Shown: positions 44,312 through 55,900 of the stretch, in pieces
Numbering within the stretch: the first letter of the stretch is position 1
Layout of the letters: each line of letters opens with the position of its first letter
Assembly: GCA_963170055.1 (NCBI GenBank)
Contig: CAUJGJ010000332.1
Location: forward strand, 1,970,001-2,034,000
Source of the DNA: Halisarca cf. caerulea
Taxonomy: Eukaryota > Porifera > Demospongiae > Chondrillida > Halisarcidae
Reading direction: 5' to 3'
Length of the DNA: 64,000 nt
Notes under the pieces: generated by a model
Databases searched by the model: none
Seen by the model: the letters and a program-made list of their open reading frames with translations, nothing else
What the model was told of the DNA's origin: nothing
Translations under genes and position numbers: made by a program

Positions 44312-47300
44312 TCATTTATGTTTTTCCATTTCATCACAGCATATGGGACAGTACCTGCAAGAAGAATAGAAATGTACGTATTCATTTACAAAGAAAAAAA
44401 TCAAATCATTCATGCAAAGGCTTCACATGTATACAGTATGTACAAGATGCTGGAGCAGTGATTGGATTAGCACTTAAGTTTTATTCAACAATGTCAATTC
44501 GAACATAAGCAACATAAGCAAGATTGAAACATAAACACCCTAGGTCTTGCTTACAGCATTCATGTTTCTGAAGAGTACTACCGGCTTTAGTAAGTGCTCA
44601 AAGCAAAAATTGGCAATTCCAACCAACGATGCTAACATCTTTCGCACTTAAACAAATAATATGATACAAAATACAGTTGAACCTCTCTGTAAAGAACCCT
44701 GAATACAATGAACTTCCTGATATAACAAACATAGACCTTAGAATGTACACCTATGTATCTACTCTATACAAGTGAACGCTGATGTAGTGAACCTTTCAGT
44801 GGTCCAGAGGTGGTTTGTTATAGAGAGGTTTGACTGTAGTACTAACGTTACAATTTACAGTACTACAGACCTCAAGCCAAATATACACATTCACGTCTGT
44901 ATCACAGATGCGATAAGTATAGATAGGTCTTGGGTTTGTTTCTACAACACCACATAACACATGTTTGTAACATTCTCTTCTGCCAAATTTTATACTACTG
45001 TAACTTTCTTTTGACTGGCACTGTGCTTCCAAAGATATCATGAATGACGGACACTTCTGTAGTTGGCTTCTTAAAGCAACTCTTTTCAAAACTTCTCCAA
45101 TCTGCCAAGCAAATATTTATTACAACTGCTTTCACGATGCTTCTACGCAGGATTTATTTATGGTTGATTACAGATAAAAAAAACACTACCCTGGCTAAGA
45201 GGATGAAGAGTATCAATGGAGTAACAGAGAGAGCCTGCATCTCAGAACAAAACTTTTGTTTCATCTCAGAATAAAACTGTTTAACTTCAAAATGATTTTC
45301 CAAAAATAACTTGTCGAGCTTCACTTGGCATTGCGGTCACATGTATGCGACTGCCATGGGCTTACATATGGCGATGTAGACAGCTGGTCTTTTTGTAGCC
45401 CCCCAATGAAAAAGGCAGAATCCTGCAGGAGCAGGACACAATATTCCATAAAATAACAAAAAATGGTTCTTAGGCATAATCTAGTTCTCTTGTATAATGT
45501 ATCAAATAGCCATCTACTTTTGACAATGTTGGAGTGAGAAGACAAAATTGTGGATTTATTTTTCTGTAAATCTCTGCAATGCAATTGAAATTTACAACAA
45601 ATCTTACACCTAAATTTCATGAGTCCTTATGCCCCTCTGTGGTAGTGCCATCAACTACAAATTTTGATTAGCCCCTTCCGTAGAAATCTCATCCAAAGAG
45701 ACCTAATGTTGGCCTAAAAAAACAACACTTTACCCAAAAATTAATCAAATGTGTAGGTAGCTCAAATTGTCTCCACTAAGGTGATGGAAATAGAAAATTT
45801 TCTATGCTTGTAAATAATGAATGCCCCGTAGAAGACACATAGTAAGTACGTACATTGAAGGGGTCACAGAATCAGTACCTATCATCTGGCTCTTAGTTTG
45901 GTAAATTGAGGGGGGGGGGTGAGGATAAGACAAATGTTCACTGATTCATGCTACACTAGATCTATTCATTTTTCATGCTATACTAGACAGGGGAGTAGCC
46001 AGGATTATTATGGCAGGGGGGTTTCCAGCCAGTCATTGCAAGACCCCTTCGCTGTGCGTCTCTCGGTTATTCTTGCAAATTTAAGTCATACTAAATTCCG
46101 ATCAATAATAATTATGTTCAAAACAAGGTATTGTACATAATTTTTATTGAAAAAACAATAGTTAATTACTGCAGTTATTGTATCAATAGTTTTTCATAAG
46201 CAACATGGCTATTATGACACACTAGGCCTAATGATTACATCTATGACATCAAATAAAATGGCTGATTTCATCGCCATTAGGTTGAAAGTGACTTTAGAGA
46301 TTTACATTACATTGGCTAGTTACAACAATGCAGAATTATGGCTAAGGTTTCCTTTCTCAAAATCTTACTTTTCTTCCCTGCAGCTAGTCTAAAATGGTAC
46401 TTCATCTCTATTTGCTATGACAGTTTTTAAAGGGGTTTCCTGAAACCTCAGAAACCCCCCTCCATACGCCCCTGCTAGACTATTCATTTTGACACCACTG
46501 AACCTGATGTGACACTTCATGATGTAATCAGGCTGCAAACTGACCAGAAAATGGTACACAGCTGTATACTACCAAATGTCCAAGTATGCATTCATATACA
46601 TAAACATAAAATTTTTGTGTGCACACAAGTTAAACTGCTACATAAATACACAAATACATTCATGCATACCATTTCCCCTTGGGCTTGGCTGTCAAACCAA
46701 CACACTGGAAGTGAAACCACTCAATAGGACACTGCAAATAGGGAAATAGGAGCCAATACATACGTAGTAGATGATCTGGAGAATGACACATGTACTATTC
46801 TTACATCTGAATTGTCACAACCAATCATCTCTCCAAAAGATACCTACAGATTGGAAATTTGAACATACAGACACGGAATATAAATGATAAAAACAAAAAA
46901 TAAAGAAAAGAGTTCTTTAACATACAAATATATTATGCCAATTCAAAATAAAAATACAAATATACTACCTTAGTAACTACCTATGATGCTAGGTAACTGT
47001 TGAACATTCAGTGAGATGATTCAGTCCAACCAATGCTTACTGATTAAAAAGGCACTTATCCACACTCAAGTACAATGTATATAGAAGAGATAGATAGAGC
47101 ATGTATATACACATGCATCACCTAGCAAGTACTCGGTACCTCTTGGTGTGCTGTGGCTAAGCCATATCAATTGAAGGTGAAGGTACTACGCATATACCAT
47201 ATGAAGTATGTTGAAAACTTGATTGTGACTTTTTGAAAACTTATTTGCGAAATAGGCAAAATTGACTAGGATACCTGGTAGCCCAACATGCTGAGGCCCT

Positions 47301-48512
47301 GTTTACACACATACAGATATGCAGTTTTGCAAACACACAATTAGTCAATCCATATCCATTGACCATTTACTTAAAAACACTGTAAAGCATCAATAGACAA
47401 ACACTTCTATAAATGGATACCAAAATGGATACCAAAATGGATACTTGCCCAAACTCAACAAAAAGCATACATCTACAAAACAATTTGTACACATGTAAAC
47501 AGGGCCCATGAACATTTAAAGACATTCTAAAAAAACCAACCAGCAACAGCTCCCATAGACAAGCAGTTTTCACAAAAAGTACTGTACTTGTTACCAGTTT
47601 GCAAAAAGATTACAAGATTAAATACCTCCCAGAAAAACTGCAAGAAACTTCTACAGTCAGACCAAAAGCCACCATTTGTTGAATCCTGACAAATAATGCT
47701 ATATTGACAATTATCCTGAATCTATTTAGCTGATGTGAGATGACCTGAAATACCAAGAGAGACTACACTTTTGTCTAGCTAATGTGTTTGGCGCAGTAGA
47801 ACTGTATAAAGCTTGGTAAATGTAATGCATTGTAACTGCATTTTGTATGCATACATATATGCAGCCCTTCTTATACACTAGAGTTGTAAATCTGTCAACC
47901 ACAAGGTGGGAAGGTCCTTGTCTCAGCCACACTAGTAAACAATTGTACAACCAATTTCTGGTGTGCAATACCAAAGATACAATGTCGTAGCATGGGAAAT
48001 ACTAGAACTTGGGAATTGTGTAATAAACCACATATTCAAACACATCCCTCTGCTGTGCTCACATAGCATGCCATTCAAACTCTCAAAACTTTTCTTGCTA
48101 GGCTAACCTGATGGCATAAGCAATAAGTTGGTTCATTGGGGTCCACTGGCATATCTAGCACATCATGAGCCGGATCAGTGAATGTTCCCAGAGGTGGTGG
48201 GGTTGTAATGCCTGAAGGTCTAAAATTGTAAATTAATTCTCCATGTGTACACATCACATCAGCCACTACCACAAAAACGTACAACAGAGAAAGAAAGAAT
48301 GGCACCAAATCTGAAGATTGTGACTATAGCCCACAAAGTGTTACATTCTCTTACTCCAGAAGCACAGACAGTAAGAAGCCCACTTACTTTGGAAGCTGTC
48401 CTCTGCTACTTTTTCGTCTGCCTGTCTTAGCAAATAGATCATTGCTAGGGTTGTGTTCTGTAGCATTGAAATGGTTCATATTGACATCACATGAAACAAC
48501 AAATCAGAAGCA

Positions 48513-48559
<47 letters not shown>

Positions 48560-49819
48560 TACACACACCTTCAACCTCCAAATCAGCTGCAAAATTGGGA
48601 AGAATTGTTCACAGAGTAGGCCAAAAATGAGAATAAATGTTCATACAGGAGGACAAAAACAACAAGAACAGAGGATAGAGGCACCAAGTAAAACAAACAA
48701 GGCAACACAAACATACTTGATATAGATTCCTTCCTTTTTTCATTTTCTTTCATATGGATTTCAGCTTCAAATCTGGCCAAATCTCCATCTAGCCGACGAA
48801 TGTGTTTATCAACCTAAGGATGCAAACACACAAAATTGTACAAAATCAATACCTGGGAATACCTCAGGTTGATGAATGCACAAATACAACAAATACAACT
48901 CACCATTTCATACATTTGCACAGCCAGTTGAACCTTGTCATCACTATATTCTTTCATTTTGTCAAATTTTTCCTGAATCTGACAAAGATTTGCCTTTCTG
49001 TCAGCTTCGGAAAGTTTCTTTACCTCTTTTTCATATGAAGACAACAATGACTTAATTTCTTCTTCTAAACCTAAAATATGAAAGCAGTGCACTGGTGACA
49101 TACAGCCATCCATTTAAAATGAAGATACTAACATTATCTAGTGACCCATTCAAGGTTCTGTATATCATATTCTAAATTTCTACCCCTTAAGAATATAGTA
49201 GTCTCAGTTTGTTCTATCTCTGCTTATCATACTCACTGGAATAAATAATACAGTTGAATTTCTCTTCACAAACTACCTGACTAGCAAAAACCTATTAACA
49301 GCATACATTTCCCATGAGCCACACACTACCATACCCATAAAACAAACAGTGAAAACAAGGAACTATTAATACATGTACTAGCATAGATTTAGACAAAAAC
49401 ACATCAAATAGAGTCTATCGTCACAGACAAGATAAACAGATGGATAACTATTTTGACAGGAAAGCCCCATCAGTCCGAAACTGGTCTACCTGGGGGTCCT
49501 GTAACACATAATACTTAGCCGAAGCCCAGGGAGCATAAAGTTAAATCTGACAAAAATGCATAAACATTATGCTAATACAGTATTCATGGTGTGTATTAAA
49601 TCACATCACCTGACCTTGAACTCGATTATCCAAATCCTTAATCAAGGCAAAATTTCTTTGAAAATCTCTTGGCAGAGACTCGATGTCTAGTACAGAAAAA
49701 AGAAAAAAAACGCACTAAAGAGCCCATTTACATAACTAAAGAATACAATAGAAGAAAATAACGGGGAAGCATGAATGCGTACTTTCCAAGAATGTTTCAA
49801 GATACAAAGCTGTAGCCAT
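44312..49819 (-). CDS. ING4/5: ING4/ING5-type chromatin reader with PHD finger, 10 exons
   Basis: Exons in transcript order: 49819-49783, 49686-49615, 49070-48904, 48813-48717, 48586-48569, 48421-48388, 48219-48108, 46843-46805, 46731-46670, 44354-44312. Total 681 nt, 226 residues (human ING5 240, ING4 249). The N-terminal ING dimerisation helices read [20 protein letters not shown], then [21 protein letters not shown] short basic linker (GRRKSSRG) follows. Next come the signature [19 protein letters not shown] and the PHD finger with [20 protein letters not shown], closed by YCPIC in the last exon. All eight zinc ligands are present only when the distant 43-nt last exon is used. ING4/5 are subunits of HBO1-type acetyltransferase complexes and read H3K4me3; I infer the same here. 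It shares a 142-bp divergent promoter with the srGAP gene. Confidence 0.92.
44555..45422 (-). CDS. Coding-like exons nested in the last ING intron, unidentified
   Basis: Between ING exons 9 and 10, four same-strand open segments are each bounded by AG and GT, all in phase 0: 45422-45366 ([19 protein letters not shown]), 45234-45190 ([15 protein letters not shown]), 45101-44871 (77 codons, starting [20 protein letters not shown], ending VNVYIWLE) and 44584-44555 ([10 protein letters not shown]). An upstream candidate near 45585-45530 reads [18 protein letters not shown]. They cannot be spliced into ING, because ING exon 9 ends in phase 2. The 77-codon segment has a Cys-rich, non-repetitive composition that looks like real protein. 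I do not recognise it. It may be a nested gene, a decayed gene or chance. Confidence 0.35.
44672..44838. mobile_element. TACAGT-ended MITE, full copy
   Basis: Left TACAGTTGAACCTCTCTGTA, right (complement) TACAGTCAAACCTCTCTATA. Highly similar to 38416-38609. Confidence 0.75.
45988..46474. mobile_element. hAT-like non-autonomous element with CAGGGG ends
   Basis: The left end is CAGGGGAGTAGCCAGGATTA and the right end reads CAGGGGCGTATGGAGGGGGG on the other strand. Both edges carry CTAGA, a possible target duplication. The edges show the common CAGGGG(C/A)GTA pattern of hAT-type MITEs. It lies in the last ING intron. Confidence 0.55.
48514..48560. repeat. (AT)n microsatellite next to an 18-nt ING exon
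   Basis: AT tract ending about 8 bp from the left edge of ING exon 5 (48569-48586), on its donor side. Confidence 0.9.
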
Positions 49820-49961
49820 TTTCTCTGATAAGGATTGAAGACACGTGACGCTTAAATTCACGTGAGTCAGACCACGAAAAATGGCTACTTGTTGAAATTC
49901 CTTATCTTACCGTCCGACTTCCTTTTGAGACGTAGTATTCGGTAGAGTTGATATCCAAGCC
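49820..49961. promoter_or_regulatory. Divergent ING/srGAP promoter with two CACGTG boxes
   Basis: Only 142 bp lie between the ING start (49819, minus) and the srGAP start (49962, plus). CACGTG occurs at 49842-49847 and 49859-49864, 11 bp apart; the second is in a full TCACGTGA palindrome. Such boxes bind bHLH-Zip factors (MYC/MAX, USF, MITF/TFEB families). Confidence 0.65.
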
Positions 49962-52900
49962 ATGTCGGGGAAGAAAAGGGAAGCTATTGACTTGGACACC
50001 CTGTCCAGAGGTAACCTTTGTCTATTATTGGGATAATTATTTATGGTGTAGTCGTTTTTGACATCGCTAGTGCGATCTGAGACTGTGGCATGTAGTATTT
50101 TACCTATGTTTATATAGAAATCCAAATTTTCTATCCGTGTAAGTTTTTTGTCCACGTTTTGATGTTCCCTTGTTGCTGCTAGGTAAATATTTCCAACTGG
50201 AGTGCGTCGTCTCTTGTCGTCTATCGCTCACTTCATGCTCCACACGTTTTATTGCTTAAGACTGAGGATAGCAACAGGACTCGTTTCTCAATCCAATACA
50301 CTTGTATCGTGCATTAATGTGTTGCTTACTACTCTTTCAAGGACTTGTGTAGTCCTGCTTTCAAGTCGTTGCGTATAGTGTGCCTCAGTTACGCCGTCCG
50401 TGCCTATACACTATCGTTGAGTTTAGCCATAGTACTGTATCTATGGTCTAGCCGAGGTCACAGTGCATTCTGTTTCAATGACGAAGCGAATGCGGATTGT
50501 GCGAATATGGTCGTTTTGTACTGTGAATTGTGATTAGTGCTGGTTGTATTTTTGCCATTTTTTGCTTCATATGGTTTTAGACTTATCGTTTACAGTGGAA
50601 CTTACTTAGTAAGTTCCTGGTTTAGTACATACTCCTGGAAAGTAAGTACTCCTCAGGGCTGCATACAGGATTCGGGGCTAGGGGGGGCAAATTGAGCTTC
50701 CTAAAATCTTAGGGGGGCAACACAATATGGGAGTTTATAGGTGTACATAGACCGGGGGGGGGGGGGGGGGGGGTATTATACAATAGGTAACAATGTTATT
50801 TACATACAATTCAAGAGGGGTTAAGGGATTGGTGACAGTGATCTTGAGAAAAATTTTCAAAATTATAGCATAAAAGCTTGTTTTTCATCCATTTTCCAAC
50901 AAATCATGCCTTTCAGGAACCCTTAGTGTATATGTTGAGATACAAGTTTAGGGAGGCAGCAGATCTGCAAGGGGGGGGGCAACAGATCCCCCCCGCCCCC
51001 CCTAAATGCGGCCCTGCTCCTCATTCCTTCCCTGTGTATATCTCACCATAGATAATAAATAACCTACGTAAGTCAATCCTGATAGTAAATACACACCCTC
51101 AGATAATAAGTAATGATTTCGTGTCCACTTTGAAGTATATACTAAGTAAGTTTCACTGTAGTTGCATTTGAGATACTATCATTAAGTATGTTATATGTTA
51201 CTTTTTGATATGATTAATATCATATAACTGTTTGGTCTTTGGAGCCTTATACCAACCTGTGGTGCAGTAATGTTGTGGTTGACAGGTCTCAAACATGCAA
51301 GGCTTCAGAAACCCTATCTTTTGTCTAGTAGTAATGAAACCATTTGATGGGCTGCATAACACACATCAGTATGCAACATGTATTCTATTGAAGCTCAGTA
51401 TGCAGTGGAATGTGAATTAGCATTGCTTTATTCACTTAAGGTAGCAGTAATGGCTAAAGTGATATGTTCAGAATTTTCTAATGTTCAAGGATATGATGAA
51501 GGAATGGCTGGGTACAAGATTTCTGCTGTTAAATTTCATGAAATGCTTATCACAAAGCCAAAAGTACGGCGAGAAGTTTTGTTTATAATTGTAATTTCGC
51601 ACCTCAAGCAATTACGCTGGTGAGGTAATTGGGAAGCATAATAGGGCGTGAAATCCTTTTTTTCTCATAGAATCACAAATTCTCTTGTTGTACGAGGCCT
51701 TTCTGAGAGTGAAATGAACGTTTTATCGCAACATATCTACCGATCTCCCGCAGTGGTATGTTATTGATTTGTATTTGTCATCAAACAATCAAGGCGGCGC
51801 AATGTTGTATAAGTGCATGAGGATAAATTTGAATGATAGAAAATTGCCTGTATTTTGTTATTCTTCAAACATTGGCTCACAAAATGATTTCTTCGGATGT
51901 TAAGCTTCTTTTTGATGTCAACTACAGGAATACAAGCATCTTTTTCAAGTCACTGCGATCTATCGTGGAGTGCGCCATCTTCTAGCAAAAATAACCATAG
52001 CAGTATTTCCCTGAAACGGCTAAACTCACAGACGTCAGTATCTGAACGCAAACTCAAGGTCTGGACAGGAGTCAAGGTCACAGGCTCTTACCCTGTATAG
52101 CAGGTGGTCGCTCGAAGTTATGTACCCATACCTGATACTCAAATCGAACATGTCAGACATTATTCCTCCTGTCCAGATCTTCCTTATATATCATAGAACA
52201 ACCCAGGAAAGTTTCATCTTTGTCAGCCTTGCAGAAATAGTTATTTCAATGTTTATGACCACTAGTATAATTCCTTCTTGAAGTTTGGGGCGTTGTAACT
52301 TAATCATATAAAGATGGAAGGACTTAATTAGTTAAATTGGTGCACTGTATGCCCACTTGCATGAAAAGTTAGGCTTGCATAGTACATTTCATGCTGCAGA
52401 TACATGAGTTTGGAAATTAATTTTACCCCCCCCCCCCCCCCCCCCCCCCCTAATCATTACTGCTACCTTAGTATTTCTCCCTCCCTTTAGAGGTTAGACG
52501 TCAGTTAAATGATCAGCAGTTGAACATGGAACTGCGCACTGATGGAAAGTTGTCACTGCTGAATGACTTCATGGAATTCTTCAGGAAGAGAGGGGAAGTA
52601 GAGCTGGAATACGCCAAGGCCCTAGACAAGTTGGTGGACAGATTCGAGAAGTCAGCTAAGAGAAACGCAAGGTTGGTTGGTTCTGCATGCATGTTCTTAG
52701 GTGTTCATGGGAGTATGCACATGTATGTATTAACATGTGAAAATGTGAGTGCTGGTGTACTTGTAGCATTTTATGCTAGTAGTTTTGTACTTTGGTTGGG
52801 TTTGTGGTATTGACTTGCAGTAGGAAATGCAAATGGAATGCTTTTAAAGCATTATTTTCAATTTGAGCATTTGCTGGGTTTGATCAAGAGATGCACAAGA

Positions 52901-55900
52901 TGTTGTGTTGTGTTTTGTTTTTGTCATAAAAGTGTTTGTACACAGTCAGTATGCCGTACACTGGGGTGTGAATGTATAGAATTTTATAACTTTGCAACAG
53001 TGGTATTTAGCCATACCCCCCCACCCCACACACACACACACACACACACACACCTTAAGCCCCTTCCCTGTATTTGCATTAGCCTTGTATTATTATGTGT
53101 TGATGTGTTAGTCTCATGGCGCCAGACCATGTGCTAGCAGTCTCATTTTTATATCAGTTGTTACAAAAGTTGCTAAAGCATACTAAATCCTCACACTATC
53201 TTACACCAGTGTGCTAGAAGGCCTTTTCGGAGAATACCAGCCCTCATCAGTAGCACTGAGTGACATCCTCTGACAGCCAGGATCTAACTTAATAGCTAAG
53301 GATTGGCTGTCCTGAGGACCAATGACATCACTGCTTTGATCTGCCAAAATTAGCTAGTTACAGGGGTAGAAAGTAGCAAATTTTAACCTTTGCCACTTTC
53401 TGTCAGAGGATGCCACCCAGTGCTACTTATAAGGGGTGGTATTCCCTGAAAAGGCTTTCTATATTTCACACTGGTGAAAGGCTGTGGTAGGATTTGCTCT
53501 GCTTTAGCAACTGACTTTTGCAGCTACAGTAGAACCTGTTTATCATGACCACTCAAGGGACCAAGTGATGGTACTCTCTGTAGACAGGTGGTCCTTACAC
53601 AGAGGTGCATTAATATGACTAAGGTGGCCCATGGAGCAGCCTATAGTGGTCTCTATAGACAGGTGGTCTTTCTATGCAAATTGCAGTCCTTCGTGATCAG
53701 GACTATTAAAATTTCTTTTGAGTCGCCACACAGATGTGGCTACGTGTTTTAGTACCATTGTTTCCAGGGCCAAGTATTTTCGCAGTATCAGTGCCATCTG
53801 TGCTTATGTAATTGTGCCCATTTGTATACATATGTTTTCAAGCCAAGGTGCACATGCATAGTTCTTAGGGACATACAGATAATGTCTCTTTGATGAAATT
53901 TTCACTTTGGCTTAGGCATTCCACTAGTAAACACAACAAATGTGTACATTAGAGTTGGCTGATAACTCTCTGATATGAACTTGTGGGAATTTCTTTTATC
54001 AGGAATTCAGATTCATTGTGTCAGAAATTTGTACAGTAGAGTCTCAGTGGTCTGGTCTGCATTGATATTTCAACATTCTTCCCAATGGGACCACAGCCTC
54101 TGTTATCTGACCCTTTGTTTGACACATCTAAGTGTTGACTGTGTTGTAGCATGAATAAGTGAGCCTTGAGTCACTAAACTGCTTGAACTTGCTCATCACA
54201 TCTGTACTACAGTGGACTCTGCTTACAGAAACTATCTTCCATATGCATATACTATGAGATTGTTATGGTGCACATTCACAATCTTGCACTTCTTGTATGG
54301 AACACTTCTATTGCAAGGAGCATATTCTTCTAGATTTCAGGGTTCTTTTTTATCAAGAGTCAATTGTATGTACGTACGTTTTAATCTTCACTACATACAC
54401 AGGTTATAGTTAAAATCTGAATCTCATTTTAAGATCATTGTCAGTGTCTATTGGTTAATGGGACAAACTAAATTTCCAAAAGGTCTTGCAACACAGTATA
54501 TTTCTTGTTAAAGTGAAAGCTGAAAAAGTGAAGTTTATTGTCTGTTTGAAAAGCTGTTCATGTCTCAGATCCATTGCACATATGTACTTACTTTCAGATA
54601 TGGCACTGGCTATGTATGTACTTATGTTGTCCTCGGGTGGAGGGACCATAGATACTCAGTACTGTGTGTACTTACGTAGTGTAGAATATCCATGGAGGCA
54701 CTTTGTCTGTTGCATTGAATCCCTTTGCAGAGTCCTTGATTTAATCCCACTCTTTTTCACCTTTTTTATTGTCATTGTCACTTCTCCACAACACTTGGAA
54801 TCTCAAAGCCCACCTTGAGTACATGATAGTAGTAGTCAGGGGCTGTGTACCAAGATGAAGTGTTACTTTCCCTTTGTACCACACTAGTTGATGAACTGTA
54901 AAAGTTTTCAGTGCACTGTTCACTTATTGGCCATTTCAGTAAACTTATGGACTGTGAATCTTTGGGTTCTGAGTTTTGTTTGGTTGACTTGGGTCTAAAC
55001 AGTACTTGGTGGACCAGATTGTAGTTTATTTGTTATGAATTTAGTGGGAAAGTTGGTAGAGTTTAGCTATGAACCATTTAGTGCAATAGAGAATATATTT
55101 ACCATAGCTGTACAATATTCATTTCCAGTGCTGTATATTGCACAATAGGTGTATCTACTCTATAGATTGGACTGAAAGTATCTAAACTCATAGTTAGTTT
55201 TATAATTGAATGAATAGACTGCTCTTCTTTTTAGAGTTGAGGCAGTTCTAAGAAGTTGTCTGTGTCTTTGAGGATGGGTGCTCCCTCATCTGTATTCTAA
55301 TTCACTTAAGATCTATTGGATGTCTGTGATCTACGTACACACATAGTGAAATGTAGAGGATTGGTGTTTCAATTAGCATAAATATTCCAAATTCATTTAT
55401 TAATCTACGTGCGTACATATCTGCTCCTCTATATTGTTACTTATTTGCTGCCCTGTTTGTTAGGTTGGATTTGAAGAGTACTGTACATGTGTGGAATAGT
55501 CTTTTGGGTGAAACAAGACGGTTAGCCAAAGAGCATGCCAGCCAAGCTGAAGCATATTCCAGTGAAATGACATCAAGATTTGACTTGATGTCTAAGGATG
55601 TTCATCTTCTTACCAAGAAGGTTGGTGCACAGTGTAAAGTTTAGGAAGAAGTTCATGCTGTTGAAAATAATGTCTGCATGAATTCTGTAAAATTCAAAGT
55701 TTTGTGTTTATTTCTGTTGTAGTGCAAAGAAATTAATGCTGATATGCAAGAATCTTTGTTGAGAGATATCAGAGATTTGAGTGAGCAATCCAAAACTTAC
55801 CAGTATTCCTGTCTTAACTGCACTGATGCAATGAACAAGCTGTCTAAGGCCAGGGAAAAGACCGTGAAGGCAAATGCTAAGCGTAAAGAAAAATTGGAGG

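Noticed and set aside
46660..46731. Truncated ING PHD finger ending GKWYA-stop
   Set aside because: A split TGG codon and the 43-nt exon at 44312-44354 complete the zinc ligands. The short form remains only as a possible isoform.
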